The translations under genes were made by a program, and so were the position numbers. The notes below the pieces were generated by a model. The model made no database searches. It saw only the letters and a program-made list of their open reading frames with translations, and was not told the origin of the DNA. Below, piece after piece: positions 33,590 to 43,698 of a stretch of 64,000 nt of DNA. How positions within the stretch are numbered: position 1 is the first letter of the stretch; the number at the start of each line of letters is the position of its first letter. The stretch is from the NCBI RefSeq assembly GCF_013213835.1, contig NZ_JABSSU010000007.1, forward strand, positions 1 through 64,000. Direction: 5' to 3'. Source of the stretch: Winogradskyella sp. (GTDB lineage: Bacteria; Bacteroidota; Bacteroidia; Flavobacteriales; Flavobacteriaceae).

Positions 33590-34642
33590 GTGCAAAATAA
33601 AAAGAGAATATTAGTTGCTCCATTAAATTGGGGATTAGGCCATGCAACGCGTTGTATACCAATAATAAATGAGTTAAAATCTCATGATTTTGAACCTATC
33701 ATTGCTAGTGATGGTTTCGCGTTATCGTTGTTACAGAAAGAATTCCCAGAATTACAATCCATTAAACTACCATCATACAATATTACCTATGCAAAGAAGG
33801 CCAATAGTTTCAAATTAAAATTAATAAAAGATTCCCCACATCTTTTAAAAACGATAAAAAGAGAACGTAATCTTATTAAACAACTAGTTGAAACCGAAAA
33901 TCTGTCTGGCATCATCTCTGACAATCGTTTTGGCATTAGACACAAAAGCATTCCTTCTGTATTTATAACACATCAACTCAAAGTTTTAAGTGGTAATACG
34001 ACTTGGTTGAGCAGCAAAATGCATCAAAAAATAATTACAAAGTTTGATGAATGTTGGGTGCCTGACTATAAAGGCAAGAACAATCTCAGTGGCGATTTAG
34101 GCCATGTTGACGATTTAAATATTTCATTGAAATATCTTGGACCTTTAAGCAGATTTCAAGGAAAAGACTTAACCACAAAGTATAAACTACTTGTAGTGTT
34201 ATCTGGCCCAGAACCACAAAGAACGTATTTAGAGGAAAAAATTTTAAATGAACTTATCTCTTTTGAAGGTAATGTGTGCTTAGTTAAAGGCATATTAGAA
34301 GCCGAGCAAACTATTGAAGAACACCAAAATACTATTATTTACAACTATATGACTAGTAATCAGCTTGAAGAGGCATTAAATTCAAGTGAAATGGTACTAA
34401 GTAGATCTGGTTATACGTCTTTAATGGATTATGCAAAACTCGGAAAGAAAGCATTCTTAATACCAACACCTGGTCAGTTTGAACAAGAATATTTAGCAGA
34501 AAAATTACAAAAGGAAAACATCGCGCCATTTAGCACACAAAAAGATTTTAATATTGATATGCTTAATGAGATGAAAAATTATAAAGGTTTTGTGAGCGAT
34601 GAGGCAGACTTAGACTTTAAATCACTTTTCAATCTTTTCTAA
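33590..34642 (+). CDS. MurG-like (GT28/GT-B) glycosyltransferase
   Basis: 350 residues with a GT-B fold: an N-terminal GLGHATRCIPIINEL motif, as in MurG-like enzymes, a central linker, and a C-terminal nucleotide-sugar half with SEMVLSRSGYTSLMDYAKLG and TPGQFEQEYLAEKL. The substrate is unknown. The start is GTG at 33590; no ATG is available. A TACCTTTG at 33550-33557 is a possible -7 box. The 3' end overlaps the converging sensor-kinase gene by 21 bp. Confidence 0.8.
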   Translation: MQNKKRILVAPLNWGLGHATRCIPIINELKSHDFEPIIASDGFALSLLQKEFPELQSIKLPSYNITYAKKANSFKLKLIKDSPHLLKTIKRERNLIKQLVETENLSGIISDNRFGIRHKSIPSVFITHQLKVLSGNTTWLSSKMHQKIITKFDECWVPDYKGKNNLSGDLGHVDDLNISLKYLGPLSRFQGKDLTTKYKLLVVLSGPEPQRTYLEEKILNELISFEGNVCLVKGILEAEQTIEEHQNTIIYNYMTSNQLEEALNSSEMVLSRSGYTSLMDYAKLGKKAFLIPTPGQFEQEYLAEKLQKENIAPFSTQKDFNIDMLNEMKNYKGFVSDEADLDFKSLFNLF

Positions 34643-35668
34643 AGTAAAAGAGAATTCACTACCAACACCAAGCTCACTTTCTACATATAACTTTTCTTCA
34701 TGAGCTTCTATTATATGTTTAACAATAGACAAACCTAAACCAGAGCCTCCTTCTTTTCGTGAACCACTTTTGTCTACTCTATAAAAACGTTCAAAAAGTC
34801 GTGGTAAATTTTCACTATCTATACCTTCGCCGTTATCTGTAACTCTTACTATTACTTTGTTTTTAATGAGGTTTTCTATACTCACTTCTGTTGTTCCCTT
34901 TTGTCTTCCGTACTTAATAGAATTTACAATGAGATTTGTTAGTACTTGCTGAATACGTTCTTGATCTGCATTAACCAATATAGGATTGGCATAGTCCATA
35001 TCAAATGTTAGCGTGATACGTTTCTTAGCTGCCTTCATTTCAAATAAGTCAAACACGTTTTGTACCAACTTAACAATGTCAAAAGTTTCTTTATCCAAAT
35101 TAAGATCACCAACTTCTAGTCTGGTAATCATATCTAAATCTTTAATGATGTAGGTTAAACGCTCAACACCTTTACTTGCTCTTTTGAGGTATTTTTCCCT
35201 AAGCTTTTGATCTTCTATTCCTCCATCTAAAAGTGTATCAATATATCCTTGAACGGTAAAAAGAGGTGTCTTTAGCTCATGAGAAACGTTACCTATAAAT
35301 TCTTTTCTATATTCTTCTCTTACTTTTAAGGTTTCAATTTCAATCTTTTTGTCTCGAGCATACTTATCGATCTCTTTTCGGAGCGTTCCCATGTCTGTTG
35401 TAATAGGTTGCTGTCTTAAAGTGGTAGATTCTAAAAGTGTAAGATCATCATAGATCTTTTTTACACGCTTGTAAATAAATCGTTCAACCCTAAACTGAAT
35501 AATAGAGAAACACAACGGAAAACAAACAAGTGGGAAGAAGATAACTTGCCAATTTATTACATGATAGTAATACAAAAAAACACTCACTAGGAGTGTTGAA
35601 AATATCGTTACATATAACGATGTTCTAATAGCGAACTTATAAGATTTTTTAAGGCCTTTCTTTTGCAT
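34622..35668 (-). CDS. Sensor histidine kinase (PhoR-like)
   Basis: 348 residues with two TM helices (about 16-36 and 40-58) and almost no periplasmic loop. The HisKA domain carries His-130 in NVSHELKTPL. The ATPase has the N-box (VLTNLIVNSIKYG), G1 (DNGEGID) and G2 (GGSGLGLSIVKHI). It is the partner of the OmpR-type regulator just upstream, whose stop overlaps its start (TAATG). Small-loop PhoR-like kinases often sense through membrane partners. It may be a phosphate or envelope system, but no pst genes are nearby. Confidence 0.9.
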   Translation of the reverse strand: MQKKGLKKSYKFAIRTSLYVTIFSTLLVSVFLYYYHVINWQVIFFPLVCFPLCFSIIQFRVERFIYKRVKKIYDDLTLLESTTLRQQPITTDMGTLRKEIDKYARDKKIEIETLKVREEYRKEFIGNVSHELKTPLFTVQGYIDTLLDGGIEDQKLREKYLKRASKGVERLTYIIKDLDMITRLEVGDLNLDKETFDIVKLVQNVFDLFEMKAAKKRITLTFDMDYANPILVNADQERIQQVLTNLIVNSIKYGRQKGTTEVSIENLIKNKVIVRVTDNGEGIDSENLPRLFERFYRVDKSGSRKEGGSGLGLSIVKHIIEAHEEKLYVESELGVGSEFSFTLEKIEK

Positions 35669-36351
35669 TAATCTACAAACTTGTACCCAACGCCTTTTAC
35701 TGTTTTAAATGATTTGTCACCAATTTTTTCACGAAGTTTTCTAATATGTACATCGATAGTTCTTCCGCCAACAACAACTTCATTACCCCAAACTTTATCT
35801 AAGATTTCTTCGCGTTTAAATACTTTACCAGGCTTAGATGCCAACAAAGATAGCAATTCAAACTCTTTTCTTGGTAAAATAATCTCTTCACCCTTTTTAG
35901 TAATCTTGTACTCTTCTCTATTAATAATAAGATCACCAATCTTCACAGAGTCTGAAGCACTCTCAGTTTCTTTGAGTCTTCTTAAAAGTGCCTTTACTTT
36001 ACTGACTAATACTTTTGGTTTTATAGGTTTGGTGATATAATCGTCAGCACCAGCTTCAAAACCAGCGACCTGAGAATAATCCTCACCACGTGCCGTTAAA
36101 AATGTGATGATGGTATTATTCAATTTTGAATCTTGCCTAATTCGCTCACAAGCTTCAATACCATCCATTTCTGGCATCATCACATCGAGAATAATTAGAT
36201 GTGGCTTATGTTTTTTGGCCTTTTCTATGGCTTCATTACCATTTTCACCAGTAATAACTTGATAACCTTCACTTGATAGGTTATAACCAACAATCTCTAA
36301 GATATCTGGTTCGTCATCAACAAGTAATATTTTAATGTCCTTCTTTTTCAC
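35668..36351 (-). CDS. OmpR/PhoB-family response regulator
   Basis: 227 residues. The receiver has acidic pair VDDE, phospho-acceptor Asp-56 (IILDVMMPEMDG), Thr (FLTARG) and Lys (ITKPIKP). The C-terminal winged helix fits OmpR/PhoB (REEILDKVWGNEVVVGGRTI, TVKGVGYKFV). I chose GTG at 36351 (MKKKDIKILL); a TTG one codon earlier is equally possible. It overlaps the kinase gene by one base and is first in the pair. Confidence 0.92.
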   Translation of the reverse strand: MKKKDIKILLVDDEPDILEIVGYNLSSEGYQVITGENGNEAIEKAKKHKPHLIILDVMMPEMDGIEACERIRQDSKLNNTIITFLTARGEDYSQVAGFEAGADDYITKPIKPKVLVSKVKALLRRLKETESASDSVKIGDLIINREEYKITKKGEEIILPRKEFELLSLLASKPGKVFKREEILDKVWGNEVVVGGRTIDVHIRKLREKIGDKSFKTVKGVGYKFVD

Positions 36352-36525
36352 CAATATGATTTTTTAAGGTTGGGTAAATATAAAGTATATCTGTTTACGT
36401 TATTAAAAATAGTAAATTGATAACAATTCGCTAACATTTGTAAATATCACGAAAGCAAACATAGAATGCACAACCATAATATGTTATCTTATTGTAAATT
36501 AAGACTCTTGTTGATAAAAACACCA

Positions 36526-36554
36526 TTAACACTCGGTAAATGTTAGTATATTTG
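36526..36554 (+). promoter_or_regulatory. Promoter of the T9SS cargo gene
   Basis: TTA (36526-36528, one base off TTG), an 18-nt spacer, then TATATTTG (36547-36554). Transcription would start near 36561, about 20 nt before the ATG. Confidence 0.6.
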
Positions 36555-36580
36555 GAGCACTAATTAATTTACATTACAAT

Positions 36581-38278
36581 ATGAAAAAAATTTACTCTTT
36601 ATTTTTAACATTAATCTTGGCATCTTTCTCGTACGGTCAAGTAATTAATGAAGTTGATCCAGACCAAAGTGGCTCTGACACTCAAGAGTTTGTGGAAATT
36701 TCCTGGACAGCTAACACTTCTTTAGACGGTTTAGTATTAGTGACATTTAATGGTAATGGCGATGCAAGCTATGGTGCTTTCGATTTAGATGGCTTTAGTA
36801 CAGATGCCAATGGATTCTTTGTTGTGGGTAATACAGCTGTAAATGGGGTTGATTTAGTTCAACCTAGTAATTTTTTACAAAACGGTGCTGATGCTGTGGC
36901 TTTATATACAGGTAGTGACACAGATTTTCCTAATGGTACAGCGGCTACAACATCCAATTTATTATCTGCACTAGTTTATGGAACGAATGACTCGGATGAC
37001 ACAGATCTTTTGTCTGCCTTGGGGGAAACTACTCAATATAACGATACAGCTACTGAGTCTATGCAAAGACAAGGTGATGGATCTTATTTAGCTGCTGCTC
37101 CAACACCAGACGCAGCGAATTCAGCAGAAACTTGTGATTTAATTCTTAGCAATATTAATTCTACATGTGACGCAATAACAGCAGGTACAGACACTTATAC
37201 AGCGACAGTAGATTTTACAGGCGGTGGAACAGGTACTTACACTGTAACTGCGACTTCAGGGACTGTAGACCTTACGCAAGGTGATCCTTCAGTTGATGCC
37301 ACAGGTACAATTACAGTTACTGGAATCAATGAAGGAACGGATATTACAATTAATGCTGCAGACGGCGGTGCTTGTGATCTAGATGCTAATGTGTTTTCAC
37401 CTTCTTGTGTTCCAAGTAATGATTTACCTATAACTGATGATTTTGATTATAGTGATGGAAGTCTAATTGGTAATGGGCTTTGGACTGCTCACAGTGGTAC
37501 TCCAGGAGACTTTCAAGTTTTATCAGGTCAAGGTGTAGTGCAGCACGGCGCACCAAGTGAAGATATAAATATTGAGTTCACAGCTGTTACGGGTAGTGTT
37601 TATTATTCTTTCGATTTTAGTGTTGACAACCCTGGCAATGTAATAGGAACAAATGGTACAGATTTTGAATATTTTGCTCACCTGATGAATGATGGTGGAA
37701 GTTTCAGAGCTCGCTTAGATATAGTCGCTCCAAATACTACAGGTGATTACACATTAGGAATATCATCTGGTACATCTACGGCTGAAGCTACTTGGGCAAC
37801 CGACTTAACTTTTGGTACTACATATAGAGTTACGGTGCGATTTGGTCAAGATAACTCTGAAGCACAGTTATGGATCGATGCAACTTCTGAAACTGACACT
37901 TCTATATCAGGATCTACTGGTGGTGCTCAAACTGTAAATCAATTTGCTTTTAGACAATCCGATTCAAGTGAAAATGAAACTATTAGAGTAGATAACCTTA
38001 CTCTTTCTCAATCATTTAATGAGACCTTATCATTAAATCAATTTGACGCAACATCTTTCTCAATCTTCCCTAATCCAACTAATACTGGTATTGTAACAAT
38101 AACATCTTCTGTTAACGAAGAAATAAATGTACAAGTATTTGACTTATTAGGTAAGCAAGTAAAGAACGAAACTCTAACAAACAATACGTTGAATGTTTCA
38201 AATCTTAAAACTGGAATCTATTTAGTTAAGATTACTCAAAATAATGCTTCTGTTACTAAGAAATTAGTGATTAACTAA
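36581..38278 (+). CDS. T9SS-secreted protein with lamin-tail-like domain
   Basis: 565 residues: a signal peptide (LILASFSYGQ), an N-terminal beta domain (VINEVDPDQSGSDTQEFVEI) resembling the lamin-tail fold, a central Ig-like/adhesion segment (about 185-275), a beta-sandwich region (about 285-475), and a C-terminal type A sorting domain (SIFPNPTNTGIVTI, VQVFDLLGKQV, LKTGIYLVKI). The sorting domain directs export through the type IX system and attachment at the cell surface. Function is unknown; it could bind or degrade polymers. It is a stand-alone transcript with its own promoter and terminator. Confidence 0.88.
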   Translation: MKKIYSLFLTLILASFSYGQVINEVDPDQSGSDTQEFVEISWTANTSLDGLVLVTFNGNGDASYGAFDLDGFSTDANGFFVVGNTAVNGVDLVQPSNFLQNGADAVALYTGSDTDFPNGTAATTSNLLSALVYGTNDSDDTDLLSALGETTQYNDTATESMQRQGDGSYLAAAPTPDAANSAETCDLILSNINSTCDAITAGTDTYTATVDFTGGGTGTYTVTATSGTVDLTQGDPSVDATGTITVTGINEGTDITINAADGGACDLDANVFSPSCVPSNDLPITDDFDYSDGSLIGNGLWTAHSGTPGDFQVLSGQGVVQHGAPSEDINIEFTAVTGSVYYSFDFSVDNPGNVIGTNGTDFEYFAHLMNDGGSFRARLDIVAPNTTGDYTLGISSGTSTAEATWATDLTFGTTYRVTVRFGQDNSEAQLWIDATSETDTSISGSTGGAQTVNQFAFRQSDSSENETIRVDNLTLSQSFNETLSLNQFDATSFSIFPNPTNTGIVTITSSVNEEINVQVFDLLGKQVKNETLTNNTLNVSNLKTGIYLVKITQNNASVTKKLVIN

Positions 38279-38300
38279 TCATTATTTGATACATATTTAA

Positions 38301-38329
38301 AGCGCAACTAGTTTTAGTTGCGCTTTTTT
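38301..38329 (+). terminator. Terminator after the T9SS cargo gene
   Basis: AGCGCAACTA (38301-38310) and TAGTTGCGCT (38315-38324) form a 10-bp stem followed by T residues. Confidence 0.88.
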
Positions 38330-38368
38330 ATTTTCCATATTTTTGTATCAGTTAGTTTAACTGATTTC

Positions 38369-39349
38369 ATGATAGATACAAAAGCTGTTTTTAATATTAA
38401 TTCTCAATCGAAATTTGAAACGATTGCACTTGAAGTATTTAAACATCAGTTTAATAATAACGCTATATATCGATCTTTTTGCGACTTGCTTTATATTCAT
38501 CCTTCAGATGTAAAAAGCATTAAGGATATACCTTTTTTACCGATCCAGTTTTTTAAGAGTCATGAAATTTTAAGTTCTAGAGAAATAGTAGAAAAAACCT
38601 TCACTAGTTCAGGTACAACTGGAAGTATCACAAGTAAACATTATGTTACAGATTTAAGTGTTTATGAGCAAAGCTATATCAAGGCTTTTGAACACTTTTA
38701 TGGCAATATTGAAGATTATGTGGTATTAGCACTATTACCTTCATACCTTGAACGTGACGGTTCTTCTCTAATATATATGGTTAACGATTTAATTACTAAA
38801 TCTAATCGACTAGAAAGCGGCTTTTACCTTAATAATCTAGATGAATTAGCTGAAACTCTACATCAACTTGAAGCTAAAAAACAAAAAACATTACTCATTG
38901 GTGTTTCATTTGCATTACTTGACCTTATTGAACAGTATCAATTTAAATTGAACTACACCTTAGTCATGGAAACTGGTGGTATGAAAGGCAGACGTAAAGA
39001 AATTACACGAGAAGAACTTCATTCTATACTTAAAACTGGCTTTGGAGTTAATCAAATACATAGTGAATATGGTATGACTGAACTTTTGAGTCAGGCTTAT
39101 TCTAAAGGTAATGGCATTTTTGAATGTCCACCTTGGATGAAAATACTTACTAGAGATACCGAAGACGCACTTTCACTTCAAAAACACAATAAAACTGGTG
39201 GCATTAATATTATTGACCTCGCTAATATTAATTCTTGTGCTTTTATCGCGACTCAAGATCTTGGCAAAGTCCATGAAAATGAACAGTTTGAAATCATTGG
39301 AAGATTCGACAACTCAGATATTAGAGGTTGTAATCTTATGGCTTTGTAA
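38369..39349 (+). CDS. LuxE-like acyl-protein synthetase
   Basis: 326 residues with the LuxE/acyl-protein synthetase fold of the adenylating superfamily: TSSGTTGSITSKHYV (the P-loop-like Ser/Thr/Gly motif), ETGGMKGRRKEITREELHS and EYGMTELLSQAY. LuxE activates fatty acids as acyl-AMP and loads them on a Cys for aldehyde synthesis. No luxC or other luciferase gene is nearby, so this is probably not bioluminescence but a related acyl activation. I chose the ATG at 38369 (MIDTKAVF); a TTG at 38318 falls in the preceding terminator. Confidence 0.82.
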   Translation: MIDTKAVFNINSQSKFETIALEVFKHQFNNNAIYRSFCDLLYIHPSDVKSIKDIPFLPIQFFKSHEILSSREIVEKTFTSSGTTGSITSKHYVTDLSVYEQSYIKAFEHFYGNIEDYVVLALLPSYLERDGSSLIYMVNDLITKSNRLESGFYLNNLDELAETLHQLEAKKQKTLLIGVSFALLDLIEQYQFKLNYTLVMETGGMKGRRKEITREELHSILKTGFGVNQIHSEYGMTELLSQAYSKGNGIFECPPWMKILTRDTEDALSLQKHNKTGGINIIDLANINSCAFIATQDLGKVHENEQFEIIGRFDNSDIRGCNLMAL

Positions 39350-39426
39350 GGAATTAAAAATATTTACGACTAAATCAACGCTATAGAAAAAGAAAGATTT
39401 TCATATAGTTGATTGATTGGTTAGAG

Positions 39427-39452
39427 AAGCCCAAACGAGAGTTTGGGCTTTT
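39427..39452 (+). terminator. Terminator between LuxE-like gene and tyrS
   Basis: AAGCCCAAAC (39427-39436) pairs with GTTTGGGCTT (39441-39450) around a GAGA loop, with a short T run on the plus strand. Confidence 0.65.
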
Positions 39453-39460
39453 CACTTTGC

Positions 39461-40759
39461 TTATACAATCTTTATGATATATGTGTTTCTCTTTCCCTTA
39501 TTTAAAATGATATACTTATCATTGATTAAGTCTTCTGAAGACAAGTTATAATCTTCTTTAACTTTTACTTTATTTACAGATACCGAGTTTTCTTTTAGTG
39601 CACGTCTCGCTTCACCATTAGATTTTAAAAAGTTGGTTTTTGCAGCCAGTGCACCAATCATATCTAATCCTTCATCAAAATCAGCCTTAGATATTTCTGC
39701 TTGTGGTACACCTTCAAAAACATCTAAGAATAAGGTTTCATTTAAAGTCTTTATATCTTCTTTAAATGACTTACTAAATAAGATATTTGACGCTTTTTCC
39801 GCATTTTCAAAATCTTCATGAGAATGCACCATCGTTGTGATTTCTTGGGCTAATCTTTTTTGTAAAATTCTAAGATGTGGTGCTTCAGAATGCTCAGAAA
39901 TTAAACTATTAATTTCATCTTCAGATAAAAATGTAAATATCTTAATATACTTCTGAGCGTCTTCATCACTAGAGTTTAACCAATATTGGTAAAACTTGTA
40001 TGGAGATGTTCTTTTGGCATCTAACCAAACGTTTCCACCTTCAGATTTACCAAATTTTGAGCCATCACTTTTTGTAATTAATGGACAGGTGATTGCAAAA
40101 CCTTTTCCACCACCAATTCTTCTAATTAATTCTGTACCTGTGGTTATATTTCCCCATTGGTCACTTCCACCCATTTGTATTGTACAGTCATTATCTCTGT
40201 ATAAATGCAGGAAATCATAACCTTGCACTAACTGATAGGTGAATTCAGTAAAACTCATTCCGTCGTTAGAAGTTTCGCCAGAAATTCTATTTTTCACAGA
40301 ATCTTTAGCCATCATATAATTAACAGTGATGTGCTTACCAACATCTCTAATAAATTCAAGGAATGAAAACTCTTTCATCCAATCGTAATTATTTACTAAT
40401 ACTGCAGCATTAGCATCATTACTATCAAAATCTAAGAAATGAGATAATTGTTTTTTTATGGCTTCTTGGTTGTGACGTAAAGTTTTCTCATCAAGTAAAT
40501 TTCGCTCAGAAGATTTACCAGACGGATCACCAATCATACCTGTCGCACCACCAACTAAAGCCACAGGCTTATGACCACAACGTTGATAATGTGCTAACAA
40601 CATAATAGGAACCAAATTACCTATATGAAGAGAATCTGCCGTAGGATCAAAACCAACATACGCACTGCGCATAGCTTCATCTAAATGCTCTTCAACTCCT
40701 GGCATACTATCGTGCAACATGCCTCTCCATTTTAGTTCTTCGACAAAATTCTTTCCCAT
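39461..40759 (-). CDS. tyrS: Tyrosyl-tRNA synthetase
   Basis: 432 residues. Class I motifs: the HIGH-like HIGNLVPIM after [10 protein letters not shown], and KFGKS as the KMSKS equivalent. Tyr/ATP recognition residues lie in QGYDFLHLY and [11 protein letters not shown]-terminal S4 domain (about 365-430) binds tRNA. I chose the ATG at 40759 ([10 protein letters not shown]); an upstream frame to 40801 is excluded because it extends past the predicted transcription start. It charges tRNA-Tyr. Confidence 0.97.
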   Translation of the reverse strand: MGKNFVEELKWRGMLHDSMPGVEEHLDEAMRSAYVGFDPTADSLHIGNLVPIMLLAHYQRCGHKPVALVGGATGMIGDPSGKSSERNLLDEKTLRHNQEAIKKQLSHFLDFDSNDANAAVLVNNYDWMKEFSFLEFIRDVGKHITVNYMMAKDSVKNRISGETSNDGMSFTEFTYQLVQGYDFLHLYRDNDCTIQMGGSDQWGNITTGTELIRRIGGGKGFAITCPLITKSDGSKFGKSEGGNVWLDAKRTSPYKFYQYWLNSSDEDAQKYIKIFTFLSEDEINSLISEHSEAPHLRILQKRLAQEITTMVHSHEDFENAEKASNILFSKSFKEDIKTLNETLFLDVFEGVPQAEISKADFDEGLDMIGALAAKTNFLKSNGEARRALKENSVSVNKVKVKEDYNLSSEDLINDKYIILNKGKRNTYIIKIV

Positions 40760-40784
40760 TATTATGTTTGATTTTAAGATTACG

Positions 40785-40814
40785 CAAAGATATATTTCCA
40801 CATCAAATCACAAA
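40785..40814 (-). promoter_or_regulatory. Promoter of tyrS (Bacteroidota type)
   Basis: On the minus strand TTTG (40814-40811), 18 nt, TATCTTTG (40792-40785). The start should be near 40778, about 19 nt before the tyrS ATG. Confidence 0.8.
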
Positions 40815-40840
40815 AGACAATTTTAATGTAATTTAGCTGT

Positions 40841-41860
40841 ATGATACTAGTAACAGGCGGCACAGGAATTGTTGGTTCTCATTTACTTTATAAACTTACT
40901 TGCAATGGTGAAAAAGTAAGAGCAATATACAGACGAGAAAAGACCATAGCACGCACAAAACATGTGTTTTCTTATTTTTCTAATAATCCTGAAGACTTAT
41001 TTAACTTAATAGAATGGGTAAAGGCTGATATTAATGATATTCCAAGACTTGAAGTTGCTTTTAAGGATGTAACTCACGTATATCATTGTGCTGCATTTGT
41101 GTCTTTTGAACCTGACAAATATCATCAGCTTAGGAAAATTAATATTGAAGGCACAGCGAATATTGTAAACCTTTGTATATCGTATAAAATTAAAAGACTG
41201 TGCTACGTAAGTTCTATTGCAGCTCTTGGTCATAATGAAAACCCAGAAATACGCATTCATGAAAATACACCTTGGAATCCTGAAGCAGATAATAGCGTCT
41301 ATGCCATTACTAAATATGGCGCAGAAATGGAAGTTTGGCGTGGCTCACAAGAAGGTGTTGATGTCGTTGTAGTAAACCCTGGAATAATTCTTGGTGCCGG
41401 ATTTTGGAATGGTGGCAGTAGCGGGAATTTGTTTAAAAAAGTGAATAAAGGCATGTCCTTTTATACCAATGGTATTACTGGTTATGTTGATGTATGGGAT
41501 GTTGTTGACCCTATGATAGCTCTAATGAATAGCAATATTATTAACCAAGGATTTGTATTAGTATCTGAAAACCTCAGTTATAAGGATTTTTTAACTAAAA
41601 CTGCTCGTTTTTTAAATGTAAAAGGACCTACTAAAGAAGCGAAATCTTGGCTTTTACAAATATTTTGGAGATTAGATTGGGTAAATCATAAGCTAACAGG
41701 TAAGCGAAGAATACTTTCTAAACAAGGCGCAAAATCGGTGGTTAACACATCAAAATATGATAACTCGAAAATAATCGAGACGTTAAATTACCAATTTAAG
41801 TCTATAGACAAGACCATTGCCTCTGTGAGTGAATTATACCTGAAAGACCTTAAATCTTAA
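40841..41860 (+). CDS. NAD-dependent epimerase/dehydratase family protein
   Basis: 339 residues of the extended SDR type: the nucleotide-binding GGTGIVGSHLL, conserved CVSSIAALG-like strand (YVSSIAALG), and the YAITKYGAE active-site motif (Tyr-x-x-x-Lys). The C-terminal third is variable. It could be a nucleotide-sugar epimerase, a dihydroflavonol-4-reductase-like enzyme, or a steroid-type dehydrogenase; no neighbour decides. Its stop overlaps that of the converging DUF4296 gene by 4 bp. Confidence 0.85.
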   Translation: MILVTGGTGIVGSHLLYKLTCNGEKVRAIYRREKTIARTKHVFSYFSNNPEDLFNLIEWVKADINDIPRLEVAFKDVTHVYHCAAFVSFEPDKYHQLRKINIEGTANIVNLCISYKIKRLCYVSSIAALGHNENPEIRIHENTPWNPEADNSVYAITKYGAEMEVWRGSQEGVDVVVVNPGIILGAGFWNGGSSGNLFKKVNKGMSFYTNGITGYVDVWDVVDPMIALMNSNIINQGFVLVSENLSYKDFLTKTARFLNVKGPTKEAKSWLLQIFWRLDWVNHKLTGKRRILSKQGAKSVVNTSKYDNSKIIETLNYQFKSIDKTIASVSELYLKDLKS

Positions 41861-42348
41861 TTCTTTTTAGATGTAAAAGGATTTTTATTTTTCTTGATTA
41901 AGGTTGAATCAGGAAAGTTTTTATGTACCTTATGTATAGAATCATTCTTTCTTTTTCTAACCGCTTTTATTGAATCCTTTTTGCGTTGCTCTATCTTATC
42001 TAGTTCTTTTTCCTCGTCCTCTAATTTCTTCTTTTCCTTTTCAATTCTAGATTTGACATTTTCAATCATGGATTTGTAATTATCAGAATCGAAGGCATAA
42101 TATGCATTACTTTCTGCAAACTGCAAACTATCAATATTATGTTTTGTAAGCACATAAGTTTCTGGCTCAAACCCTTTGGTTTCTAATAATTTCTTATTGA
42201 CACCTTTTGCGCCACTTACAACATACAAATCGAATAAAACAGCTTCCATCTTATTTTTAGAAATAAGATTTTTAGGTTTTTCTGGCTTGCCACTGTTAGT
42301 ACAAGCCAGAAAAAATAATGTCAATAATAAGCTATAAAATCGTTTCAT
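41857..42348 (-). CDS. DUF4296 lipoprotein
   Basis: 163 residues with a lipobox (LFFLAC, Cys-16), a conserved N-terminal part with NKMEAVLFDLYVV as in DUF4296, and a long charged coiled coil rich in Lys/Glu (about 105-150). Its function is unknown. It starts at the stop codon of the dihydroorotase gene (TAATG), so the two are coupled, a linkage common in flavobacteria as far as I recall. Confidence 0.82.
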   Translation of the reverse strand: MKRFYSLLLTLFFLACTNSGKPEKPKNLISKNKMEAVLFDLYVVSGAKGVNKKLLETKGFEPETYVLTKHNIDSLQFAESNAYYAFDSDNYKSMIENVKSRIEKEKKKLEDEEKELDKIEQRKKDSIKAVRKRKNDSIHKVHKNFPDSTLIKKNKNPFTSKKN

Positions 42349-43694
42349 TACCTATCAAAGGTTAGTCTTCTACCAGCTTTAACGTCTAAAACTTTAAAGT
42401 TTTTGTACGCAAGTTGTCCATTCACTAAAGTATGGGTAATTCTACTTTTAAAAGTACTTCCTTCAAAAGGAGACCAACCACATTTATATAAGATATTATC
42501 TCTATTTACGGTCCAAGGATGATTTAAATCTACAATAACTAAATCGGCATAATAGCCTTCTTTTATATAACCACGCTTTTCTACATCAAATAAAATAGCT
42601 GGGTTATGACAAGCCTTCTCAACAATTTTTTCAATAGAAATTTTGCCTTGATGATGTGCTTCTAATAAAGCAACAAGAGCATGTTGCACAAGTGGTCCAC
42701 CAGATGGCGCACTAGTATATGGATTACTTTTTTCTTCTAGCGTATGAGGTGCATGGTCTGTTGCTATCACATCAATTCTATCATCTAAAAGTGCTTCCCA
42801 CAATTGATCTCTATCAGTAGCGGTCTTCACTGCCGGATTCCATTTAATATGACTTCCTTTTTTAGCATAATCTTCATCTGAAAACCACAAGTGATGGATA
42901 CAAACCTCTGAGGTGATTTTTTTATCCTTTAGAGAGATGTCATTTGTGAATAGGTGGGTTTCTTTGCCAGTAGACAAGTGAAATACATGTAATCTGGCAC
43001 CTGTCTTTTTTGCCAATTCTATAGCTTTTGAAGACGATAAATAACATGCTTCTTCACTTCTAATAATCGGATGTAATTCCATAGGAATATCATCACCATA
43101 TAGCGCTTTATATTTTGCTAAATTCTCTCTAATTGTACCTTCATCTTCACAATGTACGGAAATGACCATATTGGTGCTAGAAAAAATCTTCTCTAAAACT
43201 TCAGGGTCATCAACCAACATATTACCTGTAGAAGAACCTAAGAAAAGTTTTAATCCTGCTACCCCATTCGGATCTACCTTTAAAATCTCATCTAAATTAT
43301 CATTTGTACCGCCAAACATAAACGAATAGTTGGCATGAGAAGACTCTGCTGCAATAGCAAATTTTTCTTCAAGCTTTTCAACAGTAGTTGTTTGAGGGTT
43401 GGTGTTTGGCATCTCAACAAAAGAAGTTATTCCACCTGCTAAAGCCGCTTTTGATTCTGTTTCAATATTCGCTTTGTGCGTTAATCCTGGTTCTCTAAAA
43501 TGTACCTGATCGTCAATCATTCCAGGTAACACATAATTTCCTTCAGCATCTATTACAATTGTATCTGGTGATTTAACGCTGATAGATTCACCTATTTCAA
43601 CAATGATATCATTCTCAATTAAAATATCACCTTCAGTTATTTTTCCCTCGTTTACAATCTTTGCATTTTTAATAATAGTATTTCTCTTTACCAT
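42348..43694 (-). CDS. pyrC: Dihydroorotase
   Basis: 448 residues of the amidohydrolase family. The metal site begins [10 protein letters not shown] (61-70), so the first His of the usual HxH motif is Gln-63; His-65 remains. Lys-149 ([10 protein letters not shown]) may be the carboxylated bridging lysine; other ligands lie in [15 protein letters not shown] and ATDHAPH. It converts carbamoyl-aspartate to dihydroorotate in pyrimidine synthesis. Allantoinase is a close relative, but no purine-degradation genes are present. It is co-transcribed with the DUF4296 lipoprotein and follows a GT2 gene by 4 bp. Confidence 0.9.
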   Translation of the reverse strand: MVKRNTIIKNAKIVNEGKITEGDILIENDIIVEIGESISVKSPDTIVIDAEGNYVLPGMIDDQVHFREPGLTHKANIETESKAALAGGITSFVEMPNTNPQTTTVEKLEEKFAIAAESSHANYSFMFGGTNDNLDEILKVDPNGVAGLKLFLGSSTGNMLVDDPEVLEKIFSSTNMVISVHCEDEGTIRENLAKYKALYGDDIPMELHPIIRSEEACYLSSSKAIELAKKTGARLHVFHLSTGKETHLFTNDISLKDKKITSEVCIHHLWFSDEDYAKKGSHIKWNPAVKTATDRDQLWEALLDDRIDVIATDHAPHTLEEKSNPYTSAPSGGPLVQHALVALLEAHHQGKISIEKIVEKACHNPAILFDVEKRGYIKEGYYADLVIVDLNHPWTVNRDNILYKCGWSPFEGSTFKSRITHTLVNGQLAYKNFKVLDVKAGRRLTFDR

Positions 43695-43698
43695 AGTT

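Noticed and set aside
35681..36040. Plus-strand 119-residue frame
   Set aside because: It is antisense to the OmpR-type regulator with no independent evidence.
40760..40801. Upstream extension of tyrS
   Set aside because: It would start before the predicted transcription start; MGKNF is the normal N-terminus.
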